64,000 nucleotides of DNA from Pseudovirgaria hyperparasitica (lineage: Eukaryota; Ascomycota; Dothideomycetes; Acrospermales; Acrospermaceae): positions 2,872,804 to 2,936,803 of the forward strand of contig NW_022985549.1 of the NCBI RefSeq assembly GCF_010093815.1, read 5' to 3'. Of the stretch, positions 27,579 through 38,209 are shown one piece after another (positions within the stretch are counted from its first letter, which is position 1; every line of letters begins with the position of its first letter). A program made the translations under genes and the position numbers. The notes below the pieces were generated by a model. It was not told the DNA's origin. It saw only the letters and a program-made list of their open reading frames with translations, and did no database searches.

Positions 27579-29649
27579 GCGAGATGGATTTTGGTCAGAT
27601 TAAATCTATGGTCTTTAGCTGAAGTGATCTGCATTTTCTTATGATCTATGTTAGTATGTAAACTAGAGTAAAAAGCCATGGTACAAACATCATCTCGTCC
27701 CAAGTATCTCTATATATGACCCCGTTCATACATCTGCTACCTTTGTCACCAATCCGTCCAGTTAGCATATGACTCATGAAGCACACTGCCACACCAGTTA
27801 TATCGGGCTGATTGAAACCAATATCACGGCAATTTCACTGTATGCAATTCCGCATCATGGTCTTTCTACAACCCGAGTCCTCGTCGTCGATTGAGCAGCT
27901 GCACCATACGAGCGACGCGACAATACATCTGTCAATGTTTTCTAGATCTTGCATCTCCCTGAATCCTGGTTTATCTAGTACTATAGTACCCTAGTTGTCC
28001 AAGGGAAAGTTTATCAGCCTTGTTTTGGCATGACACACATAGCTCCGGTGTCGTCAACTTGATCAGTGGTCAGTGACGAGACATGGATGTCGTAATATTG
28101 GACATGTCCAAGTGCAGACTTCACACGATGGGGCCATACTAATACCATGTCAGGCTCAGTAATTCCTGCGGTCTGTTGGGGTAGAAGAAATGCCGCCTAC
28201 GCCGCCTATGCTGTGCCTCACTGCTGCTGCAACCACGGCCAATCAACGCTGTACTTCAGTAAAATTCCAACTGTTGTTCGCTGAATGCAGAACGATCTCA
28301 GGAACCACGATAATTCCAGAACAATCTCCTAGGCCGGTAAGTTGCTCGGTAATTTGCTTGACTTGGTGGACTTGCAATACGTCTTGCCTTGCTGCTGTGA
28401 TCACCTCAGCATGGAAGATTCGATAACGTATGGACAAGTCTTTTCCACAAGGAATCCTCTATGGTCAGATGACTCAAATATGTGCATTCCTTGCGACAAA
28501 CCTTGCTGGTAAGGCATGTATGCCTGTGTGATGGATGTCAGCCCTAGGCTGCCATTAATTGTGGGCAAGAAGTGTCGCATCCCTGCCTGCGCATGCATAC
28601 AACGTGCCATGTCACAGTAAGGCTATACGCAGAGCCTCCACTGCCCGTTTTGTCCATGTCCCTCCAAAATTAAGCTCGTGCATAGGAGATATGATCCTAC
28701 ATTTCGGAAAATTGCCCCCGTTCCAAGGCTGTTTACATATTCTTCGTTGCAGCGTATCAGCATGTCAACCCCGACCCAGACGCTCTGTCACTTGGGATGG
28801 AGATCCTTCTCGAGGTCGAGTTGGGGTCTGAGAAACTTAGAGATGTTCTTGCTCCTACGTAGGTGCCTCTTCCATGTAGTCTTCTGTATTCAGGGAGACT
28901 ATGTTGAGGGGAGCCTTCATCGGGCCTCATGTAGTGCTCTTGGCCAGGCTATTGTATGGACTCTTTTTGAGGAGACAGATATGTAGGTTATGTCGGCCAG
29001 ATTCGTTCGTCATGTAGGCCCATTATTCTGAGACCAATCATGCGTTAGGCAGATGGCGTTATCTAAGGAAGGTTTCAGCAAGCTGAAGGTGACTGTCTAT
29101 CATCAGGCCCCTTTTTCTACCGGGAAGACCGTATCAAGGGTTTGGTACAACCATTGTGAAGCCCACCTTGTTACATAAAACCCTTCATATTATCAAAATA
29201 CTGTGTCTACTAAACTCTCTGAGAATTAGGTGTCACCGTGTAAGTATCATAGCTCTACATATTCAGCAATGCAGGACGCACCACATCATAATGATTGACA
29301 TTAAGGGAAAAGCAGTAGTTTCAAGACTAAATCTTTCGCGCTAGCTAGAATAAATTGAATTCCAATGAATATGGGAGTCGAGCTCGCGACGACTTCGACT
29401 TTAGGATGAATGAATATGTTGAGCGGGTTGTAAGCAGTAGACGCTCACTAGTCATAATATTGTACTTTGCTTCATAGGACATTCAAGACGGACAAGAGAA
29501 CAAGAAATTAAGTTTCGGCATTATGTTGTGGGAAATTTATTAATACTTAATACTTAATGAAAGTATCTTGAATGATTGACTTCCAGTGGCTGACCTCCAA
29601 CATACTCGCTAAATGCATATCATTTTTGGTTGCTGACAGTACAATGAAC
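27579..29649. other. Two-kilobase gene-poor interval, possibly decayed sequence
   Basis: No gene model could be built. A few stop-free stretches read protein-like: plus strand about 28694-28858 (with KAVYIFFVAAYQHV and LGMEILLEVELGSEKL) and minus strand about 28610-28401 (with MRHFLPTINGSLGLTSITQA). None connects by credible introns. There are no terminal repeats or tRNA. Confidence 0.35.
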
Positions 29650-30977
29650 TCAAGGATCGGTGTAACCAGGGAATTGCTTCAACAAGTCGGTATTAAGGCT
29701 TTTCAGTTGTGGGCAAGTCAGGCCGACGATCATGTCAGAAAGCATGTCCAGGACCGGATTCAACAAGTCGCCCAATAGGTTCTCGAGTTTGGAGAGCTCA
29801 TCAACATTCGCGGCCGTTGCCGCTTGGACGAGGAAGCACATGAGGTTGTTTCCTTCAAGCAGAGTGGCAGCGTTGAACACACCGCCCGTCAAGTCACCAA
29901 CATTGACTCCAGTGAACGTGTTTGGCTTGCCTGTGTTCCCTCCGATTGCAAGGAGATCACCGTAGTTGATGGCACCAGCAACGAGATCGAGACCGACGTC
30001 GACAATATTGTAGCGATCCAGACCACCAGGGCGTTTGTACCAGTTCTCAGGAATTCGCTCTTGTCCTCGGTGGTGGACATAGTTGGTATCATCACCCTCT
30101 ACTGCAAAGAACGAGCGCAAGACCTCCTTGCTCAGGAAGCCACCCGGCTGCTCAGCTGAGTGGTTGGACATGAAGTTGACGACGAAGTTGTGAGCAGCTA
30201 TAGGTTGTTAGTATAAGCTATCGAGGTTTTTTGACGAAACAAGGTAGATCGCAGTGTGCTGCAGTACGTACCTGGCGTGACTAATCCAGAGAACGGTCCC
30301 GCGAAGTAATAGCCATTGTTGTTGAGAGAATACTCGTGCATAACCTGGTTATGGTCATTGACCAAATCGAGGGTAAGGTCGTTCCCTTCTCCAATTGTTT
30401 TCATGAGATTGTCCCACGAGCGCTTTTGGAAAACACCGACATTGCCGTTATTAAGGTATGCATCTCCTCTTACAATTGATGCGTCACCCTCGTACTTGTT
30501 GTGGGTGCCCAGCAGGCCCTGTGGTTCACCAAGAAGGAGAGGGAGGGAAGCAGGGAAAGCACCACCAATGGACCATGTCAGCGTCGGAATGTCTCCTGAT
30601 AGCAGGATTGATATGGCAGACAGTCCGATGGCAAGCTCAGGGCTCATATTATACGCTTCCTCGAGACCCTTCGATGTCTGTAGGGGAGTTGTCCGTCCGT
30701 TTCGCGGTAGAAATCCATGGTTCGCCGCAGCATTAAGTCCAGGGCATTGTCCGCGCAAGTCGTTTGGGCCTGGTGGTAGGAACTCATGGCCACTGCCGTC
30801 AGAAACGTCGACGTACTGATCAGCAGCATCGAATGAAGGAAAGGGATGGCCAACACCAGTGTTGAGACGACCAGTTGTGCGAGCTCTCATCAACTTGTCG
30901 TTAATCTCCATGACTGTTGGCCATGATAGCACCGTGGGCACTAGCCCAGCGAGGGCAAGAATGTTCTTCGACAACAT
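29650..30977 (-). CDS. Secreted heme-thiolate peroxidase (chloroperoxidase/unspecific peroxygenase family)
   Basis: Exons 30977-30272 and 30197-29650 (74 bp intron) give 417 residues. A signal peptide (MLSKNILALAGLVPTVLS) predicts secretion. The heme-thiolate cysteine is C78 in RGQCPGLNAAANHGFLPRNG, the hallmark of this family, although the usual PCP reads QCP here. The distal acid-base motif is the EGD type (YEGDASIVR, residues 162-170) as in peroxygenases, not the EHD type of classic chloroperoxidase. Such enzymes use hydrogen peroxide to oxidise or halogenate aromatic and aliphatic compounds. The length is usual for the long subgroup. Alternative translation from ATG 31022 adds 15 basic residues before the signal and is unlikely. 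A TATA box lies about 60 bp upstream. Confidence 0.88.
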
Positions 30978-32183
30978 GATTCTTTGTTTGCTGAGTTTGC
31001 GTGTCGACCTTTCCAGAAACAAGATAAGAGAGCTGGCTTTATATACAACCGTAGAGTCCGGTCAACCACGCCTCTGACGATAGCGGCATCGTGGACGAGA
31101 TCCCTGATCTTTATTCCCGGTCTCTTGACAAGTTCAAGACCGTCGGTATACTAGTAGACCCCAGTGATGTGGAGCAGGGGCCCAAGTATGATGATCTTTG
31201 TGTCGATGCACATTTGCTAGATTGGGTAATTACAAAGGGCAAAATGTCATTGGCACGCTATGTGGACAAGGGCGGACATAAGGCTTGTGGGGATCTGGGG
31301 TATCCCATTCCGTCCCGGGTCCGCGTCTCAATTGGTCATATGTTGGCAGTGAATGATGATACCCCGCGCTGAGCCAACACGACGCAGTGGGAGATTAGTA
31401 TTCTGTATGTGTATCCTGTTACCAGAGTTTTGGTGCATCGACCTCTCCTGACTCGAAAAATGGGACGAACTTCTGGCTAGCCCTACCACTCTAGTCTATT
31501 ATGGCAATGATTATCCCAGGCGCTGTACCATATCCTGCATACGGGCGACACCTTTTTACATTTCGTCAGGGGTGCTAACCGATCAAGCCTCTGTTTACCG
31601 AACAGATCAATAACTCATCTTCTATTATGCATCACGCAATGGTAAAGTAATTTCAGCCGCTTGGCGCAAGCCAACACATCGACTAAGCCGAACGTCCTTA
31701 GAGTGCGAATATTGTAAACTTGCTACAAGGCCTCAATTACGTATCGTGAACTGGTGTAGCTGTAGCCGAAGATGCTAATGGATCTGAAGGGAGGCGTCGC
31801 GCCTCCCACGGAAAACTCTCGAAGCTCTCATCCAGAATTGGATTTCAGCTTGCCCGTTACCGAGGGCGCCATGGTATTCCCGGCTTAGTGTCATTCAAAC
31901 TTTAGGGTGTCACTGTACGTGCATCCTGATGGCACGAGGCGCTCACAGGAGCGTGTACTACTACAGCATGTTAAGAGGCGCGTGGCGCACGCGCTCCATT
32001 CTTGATGCTCAATACGTGACCCATGTGATATTAAAGTTGACTTCTATATACAGACATGTGGATACTCCACAAACCCCGGTATTCGTTCTCGGTCCATGCA
32101 GATAACGGACTCCTCTTCGCCTTGCGTTATTCCCACCTCACCTAACAACCTGGAACCCTGCAACAGCTTGCAGATCCTTCTCT
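30978..32183. other. Interval upstream of the peroxidase, no gene seen
   Basis: Holds the peroxidase promoter and the 3' flank of the membrane-protein gene. A 93-codon frame at 31091-31372 (+) lies antisense to the promoter and lacks any family features, so I do not call it a gene. Confidence 0.4.
31038..31045 (-). promoter_or_regulatory. TATA box of the heme peroxidase gene
   Basis: TATATAAA on the minus strand, about 60 bp before the start codon at 30977. Such clear TATA elements are seen here mainly at genes for secreted proteins. Confidence 0.55.
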
Positions 32184-32912
32184 TCAGACTACTGAATTCG
32201 AACTCCACCCGATCAACACCCTCGGGTCCTTCTCAGGCACTTTCTCCCAGTCGAACGTCAAGAATGGCGTCGCCCCACCGGTGCCTTTCCTGTCAGCGAA
32301 CAAGACGTTTCGAAACTCGGCTGTCGAATCGAACGCAATGTCGCCACCACTCGCGCTAAGTAAGACCCCGTTCTCGAGCGACGCGAAGGCGAGGAAGTAG
32401 TGGATACAGCTTCATTAGCCGTTAGCAATGTTCAGACATGTAAGTGGTGTGCGAATGGAATGCCGTTACAGAGAGCTAATATCAGGAAGTGAAAAAGGAG
32501 ATACATACAATGCAATAACAAGCGGCACAACGCCCCAACGGGCCCACACTTCGAACCTTGGGTCCAAGCTTTTATGCAACATGCTCTCAGCACGCATAAT
32601 GAACCAACCTGCAACTGCCGTGAGCAACAATACCGAGCCCATTATGACGTCGAGAGCAAGCACGAGAGCCGCATCAACAGAGCTGTTCTTCCGCTGCGAA
32701 CGATGCGATTTGTACACAACGTAAGCGCTGACTAGGCTTGACGCAGCGAGAGGCGCGCATAAAAGTAGACAGAGGTGTGCTTGTATTGTGTTCTGGGTGA
32801 ACGAGAAAGAGTGGGTGCGCGCTGAGAGTGTGCTGATAGTGAAGATGGATGGTGGCGAGAGAAAGACGAGGACGTAGCGAAGGAAGAGGGTTTGGCGAGC
32901 GGAATGAGACAT
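32184..32912 (-). CDS. Four-span membrane protein of unknown function
   Basis: Exons 32912-32509 and 32409-32184 give 209 residues. The 99 bp intron has donor GTATGT, a clean branch site GCTAACGG and acceptor AAG, and the phases match. Hydrophobic spans lie near residues 12-30, 48-68 (LCLLLCAPLAASSLVSAYVVY), 80-104 (ALVLALDVIMGSVLLLTAVAGW) and 125-147. The last span is completed only by splicing, giving WGVVPLVIAFCIHYFLAFAS. A soluble C-terminal tail of about 60 residues with TGGATPFLTFDWEKVPEKDP ends the protein. The spacing recalls small four-span fungal membrane proteins, but I cannot name a family. The second exon is too short to stand out alone and was found by following the intron. Confidence 0.68.
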
Positions 32913-34105
32913 GCTTAGATGTGGATGCAGTTATCAGTTGGGTGTATGTATTGTGCTCCTAGTGGAAATAGGATGTAAAGAGAGAGGATTGATGTGAGTG
33001 ATATGGTGTTAATTAAGCAAGAAGAACAATGCTCAGAAGGAGAATGAGACTAAAAGAATGGTCAAAAACAGAGTGGCTAAGGAATGACTTGTCTTCGGGA
33101 GAAACGACTGTGTTGGAGGGACAACTTGAGGTTGGCGATAATACCAGCAACCAGCAACCAGCAGGTCTACGGGGGATATATAGATACAACGTTGCCCTCC
33201 CATTGAGCATATCGTAGCCCGCAGATGTACCAGCCTCCCCACGAGGCTAGTCCCATAACCAGCATTGCTGGTGCGATTATCCACAAGTCCGCGATAGGGA
33301 GTAAAGCACCGCAATGAAAGGGTCGTCGGGGATATATATCGTTGGTCGTGAAGTGTGGCGCGGGTGGTCCTGTTATGGCTGGATGTGTGTCGTTAAATGG
33401 CCGATTGTTTCGGACTTCCTAACGCGTGACGCTACGCAGCATGCAGGAAGTGGGAGTCCGCAGGCACGGCTCGGATACGTACATAGAGGGGCTCGCTGTC
33501 GACCTTTTGCCCAGATAATCGACTACATCATGGTATCGTTTGCGTGCTTGGCCGTAGGTCAGGGGTACTACGTAACCGCAAATCGTGTATCCTATAGCGC
33601 TTGATGCACCGGGTTCACGCTCTATCGACCGAAGATAGGAGGCATCACACACATGGGGACATCGTCAGTTCACGGAGTTGCCATAACTCACTGACCGTAC
33701 GACGAACAATGGGCTATACGATGTCAGCCTCGCTCGTTCTTTAGCTTGCACAATTGATGAGTCCTAGAAGCGAGTCAGCAACAATGTCAGCCCATCGTAG
33801 ACACCATCTTATGCAGAACATAGCATGTCGTTCCATGCGTCCAGAGGTATATGAACAAATCATCATGTTCTGGCAACTATAAAGACATTATATCTAAAAC
33901 AAGCAGAATCGATATGTCGCGTCCGCTGCACGCGAGACGTAGACGACAATAATGAGTACCTTGATGCCTTAATGCCTAGTCGATCTTGGCAGTAGATGCC
34001 TGAGCGTTTTGCGACACGACTGGCTTTCACCTCTCCACCAAGCATGTAATTATCAGACAGATTATATATCGCATGTTTACAGTAGGACCTGCAATACCAT
34101 CAAAA
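32913..34105. other. Bidirectional 5' interval, no gene seen
   Basis: About 1.2 kb between the divergent membrane-protein gene and the Pop3-like gene. Short unsupported frames only; a TATATA stretch near 33175-33182 is about 260 bp from the membrane-protein start. Confidence 0.4.
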
Positions 34106-34921
34106 ATGACCGAGACGACCAAGGTATTGACTCAGAAAAGTAGAGGAGGACGGCAGACGTTTAAGACCGATCTTCCTGCTGGCGCAAGTCTATGGCCTAC
34201 GATTAATTCTCAAGACACAAATTTGATGTTGGAGATGCTATTACGGTAAGCAAACATGACTTATGGTTAAGTCCGCGGGTTTCAGTAGTGTAGAGATGCG
34301 CTGCTTTGTTCCTAGCGACCATCATTCCAGCTCCGTCAGTTAACAACACAAAGCCTACTTCAACCTATTGGTCACCATCGATCGATCAATCCACCGCCGT
34401 CGTCGGTCAAGCGGAATCGGAAACGTAAGCGTCTTTCGCCTTCATCTGAGCTTAATCCTTCGTCAAGGACGGGATCAAGCTCACCTGAGATCTCACGACA
34501 CGTCGTAGTTGGAATCAATAGCATCAATCGCCGTCTTGAGCAGCAAGCCCAGCATCGAAAAGCTGAACCAGATCAAAGATCTGACGAGAGTCCCGCAAAC
34601 ATCTGCCTCATCTTTGTACCATCATCCCCATCCACGAAGATACCGGTCCAATTTCAGCATCTACCTGTGTTGGCTCGCACGGCCGCAGATGCCCCAGCAC
34701 TGCTCATCCCATTGCCATTAGCCGCCGAGAAGGACCTTGCGAAAGCTTTAAGAATCGCACGGGTGTCGGCTGTCAGCATCTGCGAAAATGCACCGAGTGC
34801 TGAGGTTCTGATTGAATTTTGCAAGAAACAAGTCAAGCCTGTGAATGTGCCGTGGCTTGAGCTGGCACTTGATGGGGCTATAAAGTGGAAGGGTACGCAA
34901 ATTCTGATTGAGGAAACATGA
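34106..34921 (+). CDS. POP3: RNase P/MRP subunit Pop3-like, splice phase unresolved
   Basis: Exon 1 is read as 34106-34245 and exon 2 as about 34331-34921. Pop3 is a small protein subunit of the RNase P and RNase MRP ribonucleoproteins that process tRNA and rRNA precursors. Family features are an N-terminal W-P-x-I segment followed by a helix (SLWPTINSQDTNLMLEMLLR), LLQPIGHHR, a basic patch KRNRKRKRL, HVVVGINSINRRLE, CLIFVPSS, a LIPLPLAAEKDLAKALRI segment and VPWLELALDGAIKWKGTQI at the end. The obvious donor (GTAAGC at 34246) leaves phase 2, while the obvious acceptors (ending 34330 or 34315) require phase 0. Either a tiny extra exon, an unusual splice site, a sequence error or a real frameshift is involved. 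The long C-terminal exon itself is intact. Confidence 0.65.
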
Positions 34922-35052
34922 GCTACTTCGTGAATCAGGTCACGATGCTATCATGGTCCCCTTAATGACTCTGCATACTATCATACCAAAGCTAAACTTC
35001 CCGAATCCCATAAATGTATGTACAAACAATGCTCGAGCCCGATAGCAGCTGA

Positions 35053-36125
35053 TCAGTACGAGGTGTCAATCCAGCTGGTATCCCCACCCCAAAGCTGGCC
35101 TTTCGTCACACTAGCTTTAGATGCAGTCAAGTACTTCCTCGCACTTGTATTGCTACCATCACCCGTGTTCTGATACTCCATGTAAACAGGCGTCGCGCCC
35201 TCCGCCATAGTCGTCCATCCGGCAGCATTGATGATATTCGACAGCGAATTATACTGATAGATCACCCTTGCTAAAACCCTCCACGGCCTGCCAAGATACA
35301 CCTTACCAGCGAGCGACTGCCCATCCACCCCGGCGACCGTGCTGTGATCAAACACATACCACGTCGTGTCACTCGCCACTTCACGCGAATTTGCAGTGAT
35401 GTACCCTCCGCCGTTACTTCTGATAGTGCACTCGCCGAACCATGCCGCAGCGTCACCGAAGATATAGTCGACGGCCCCCTCGATGTAGCAATTCGAGTAG
35501 TACTGGAATCCGCTCTTCGCGTAGAGCGTGTCTTGGTATCCCTTGAACGAGCAGCCATAGAAGCCTTGCTTGTTGCCGTTTGCCGTGACTGCGACTGCTT
35601 GTGTGCCGGCGCCATAACCGTTTACGAAATTGATGTTGTAGGCGCGGAAGTTTGCCGATTTGATGTTCGCGGTGGCCGAGGCGTCGAGGGAGCCGGCGGC
35701 TGTGGACGTTTGTGTGTATGTCAGGATTACGGTGTTGGATTTATATGTGCCAGTGCTGCGGCGTGTTAGTCATTGGGCATTTAGCCTACACGGCTACTGC
35801 GACTTCAGAAGGAGGCATACTTTGTGGTGTATCCATAGATTGTCAGCGCTCCTTTGTACTGGACGACGATCTGCTCCTTGTACGTCCCCGAGTAGACGAA
35901 TATACAGGCTGCAGCCGTGCTCGACGTGCCTAGTTTCGACAGCGCCGCTCCGAATGTCGCATATTCGCCTGACTGCGTGTTCGAGCCACGGACCGTCAAA
36001 CAGCCGGACGGTGTGGACGTTCGAGCCGCACGCTTGACAAGCTCGACCGGGGTGGGCACAGGCGTTGCAAACACATAATGCAGCAGCAGAGAGAGAACAA
36101 ACGTAATGAGACTCGTGTACTGCAT
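35053..36125 (-). CDS. Secreted pectinesterase (pectin methylesterase, CE8)
   Basis: Exons 36125-35821 and 35755-35053 (65 bp intron, GTATGC...GCAG) give 335 residues, the usual length for fungal pectin methylesterases. The enzyme removes methyl groups from homogalacturonan, making it cleavable by polygalacturonases. A signal peptide (MQYTSLITFVLSLLLHYVFA) predicts secretion. Active-site landmarks of the beta-helix family are present: QDTLYAKSGFQYYSNCYIEG with the oxyanion glutamine, GAVDYIFGDAAAWFGEC with the catalytic aspartate, and LGRPWR with the substrate-binding arginine. Upstream in-frame ATG 36203 would place 26 residues before the signal and is unlikely. It is divergent from a polygalacturonase gene at 36878, which points to joint expression during pectin breakdown. 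Confidence 0.94.
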
Positions 36126-36220
36126 CGTGAGACGAGGGTGTCTATCAAGAAGAAGTGTCGATGTTCTGAGCTGTAATTGCTTGTCGAAGCTTATAATGTT
36201 CAATGTCCGCGTTCAGTACT

Positions 36221-36229
36221 GTTTATAGC
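36221..36229 (-). promoter_or_regulatory. TATA-like element of pectinesterase
   Basis: GCTATAAAC on the minus strand, about 95 bp upstream of the pectinesterase start codon at 36125. Confidence 0.45.
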
Positions 36230-36804
36230 TGCACAATACGCGAACACATGTTCGCCATGGTGGGTCCGGAAAATCATATCTGATGTCTCATATACACTCT
36301 AGATGAGAAATAGAGTCGATTGCGACTCATGACCAGCCTATCGAGTAGCCCTTCAGCCTGATGTGACCTCAAGAGGGCCATGTAATTACCCCATATGGCA
36401 TAAGATGTCTCAGACCCACCGGAACCGATCTCCCTGGATGTCTCAGTCCAGATACAGATTCCTTGGTCTGCATGACACTGTATAGACGACAATGCGGGGA
36501 GGTAGGGATTCTGCATGGGTATAGACGAGGCTGGTGCTGTTCAACGGGCCGTCGGTGAAATGAAACATCCATACCAACCTTTGCCATTGGCCGTACTTAA
36601 CAGTCCTACCACATCTAATCAAATCAACATAGATCAACAAACACAATTAAATAGATGAGCTTTCGGATAAATCTGTCCACAGCGAGATATTAGAGTCAAA
36701 CTGAGAGGCATTAGGGGCTGAGTGAATACAATGAAGACATGATGATCCTCTATTTGAATGATGGAAACGTAAAGATGATGAACACATGCCTTGTATTCAA
36801 AGTG

Positions 36805-36812
36805 TATATAAA
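36805..36812 (+). promoter_or_regulatory. TATA box of polygalacturonase
   Basis: TATATAAA followed directly by a CCAAT, about 66 bp before the start codon at 36878. Confidence 0.6.
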
Positions 36813-36877
36813 CCAATCATGACCATGGCTTAATGCCAGATACATGCGATATAAAACCAATTTGCAAAAGAATCAAC

Positions 36878-38104
36878 ATGCAGCTCAATACAGCTCTCTT
36901 CTTGGCGCTGCTTGTCACTCCATACACAACAGCCGCTCCTTCAACAGTCAACAGGTCGCCTTCACGTCTCCAGCAACGTGCAGTCTGCACTCCTACATCA
37001 GCTGGTTCCGCCAGTAAAGATGACGTCCCTGCTATTCAAGCTGCCATAGCTTCATGTGGCAATGGGGGAACCATAGTCATACCGGCGGGCAAGACATATC
37101 AAATTCGCTCTATGCTCTCCCTCGCCGGATGCGTCGGCTGTGACTTTCAGCTTGAGGGCACACTCAAGGTCTCCGATGACACGGACTATTGGAATAACAA
37201 GCAAGCCATCATCCTCTTAAGCGGCATCAAAGGTGCAAAGTTCCGCAGCTTGACCGGCGGCGGGCTATTAGACGGCAACGGCCAGGCAGCATGGGAACGG
37301 TTTGCAGCAGATAACTCATACGGCCGGCCAACGCTTCACTCCATTACGAAGTCTTCATCTGACATCTTGGTATCGAACTTGAGGGTCAAGAATGCCCCAA
37401 ATGTCTTCTTTGTCGCAACGAGCGGCTCGACGAACATCCGCTACGAACACCTGTATATGACTGCAGTATCGAGCAGTAGCACTGCTCCCAAGAATACGGA
37501 CGGGTTTGATATCTCAAGCTCTTACACAAATATGTACAACATCTCAGTGTCTAACCAAGATGATTGCGTCGCGTTCAAACCGGGCGCGAACTATGTCACA
37601 GTCGACACAATAACATGTAAGGGATCCCATGGATTGTCAGTTGGCTCATTGGGCGGAGGAGTAGGATCTTCAGATTCGGTTACAAACATCTACGTGAAGA
37701 ATGCGAACATGCAAACCTCGAGCAAGGCTGTCGGAATCAAGCTGTATCCCGGCGGCTCTTCACACGGTACTGCGACAGTGAGCAACGTGACTTGGGACGG
37801 AGTCACTGTTTCCTCGTGCGACTATGCAGCACAGATCCAGAGTTGTTATAACGAGGATGCAAGCTATTGTACTTCGTCTCCAAGTACAGCAAAGCTCTCG
37901 AAAGTGTATTTCAAGAACTTCAAAGGGACAACAAGTTCAAAGTACAGTCCGACAACAGCGAACATGAATTGTCCTAAGGGTGGGACATGTGACATTCATT
38001 TCGAGAACTGGACGGTGAAGCCCGCTAGTGGTACAGGAAGAGTACTGTGCATTAACACGCCTAGTAATATTGGGGTGACTTGCACATCGGGTGCTTCAGG
38101 ATAA
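36878..38104 (+). CDS. Secreted polygalacturonase (GH28), exo-type features
   Basis: An intronless frame of 408 residues from ATG 36878. The protein cleaves alpha-1,4-galacturonic acid bonds in pectin. A signal peptide (MQLNTALFLALLVTPYTTAA) is followed by a probable propeptide. GH28 motifs appear in order: NTDGFD near residue 206, QDDCVAF near 227, SHGLSVGSLG near 250 and GIKLYPG near 286. These supply the three catalytic aspartates, the histidine and the lysine. The SHGLSVGSLG and CVAFKPGA wording resembles exo-polygalacturonases or xylogalacturonan hydrolases more than endo-enzymes (which usually read GHGLSIGS), so exo action is inferred. Several NxS/T sites suggest glycosylation. An in-frame ATG at 36833 lies before the signal peptide and is rejected as the start. 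Paired with pectinesterase upstream. Confidence 0.94.
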   Translation: MQLNTALFLALLVTPYTTAAPSTVNRSPSRLQQRAVCTPTSAGSASKDDVPAIQAAIASCGNGGTIVIPAGKTYQIRSMLSLAGCVGCDFQLEGTLKVSDDTDYWNNKQAIILLSGIKGAKFRSLTGGGLLDGNGQAAWERFAADNSYGRPTLHSITKSSSDILVSNLRVKNAPNVFFVATSGSTNIRYEHLYMTAVSSSSTAPKNTDGFDISSSYTNMYNISVSNQDDCVAFKPGANYVTVDTITCKGSHGLSVGSLGGGVGSSDSVTNIYVKNANMQTSSKAVGIKLYPGGSSHGTATVSNVTWDGVTVSSCDYAAQIQSCYNEDASYCTSSPSTAKLSKVYFKNFKGTTSSKYSPTTANMNCPKGGTCDIHFENWTVKPASGTGRVLCINTPSNIGVTCTSGASG

Positions 38105-38209
38105 GGACCTGTTTCTCTCTAGCTTTTATGTATAAATTGCATCGTACATCGTAGACGAGCCTCCAAATGATCATGACCAAGAAATAGTCATTGTTCATGA
38201 TGATAGTCT

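Larger units (their letters stand above)
36126..36877. promoter_or_regulatory. Shared divergent promoter of pectinesterase and polygalacturonase
   Basis: This 752 bp interval separates the two start codons. A TATA-like element faces each gene (see separate entries). A GCGGGG hexamer near 36493 fits the consensus of the carbon catabolite repressor CreA/Cre1 (SYGGRG), as often found at fungal pectinase genes, but one hexamer is weak evidence. No coding sequence is supported. Confidence 0.55.

Noticed and set aside
31091-31372. 93-codon plus-strand frame upstream of the peroxidase
   Set aside because: Overlaps the peroxidase promoter in antisense, with no motif, splice or start-context support.
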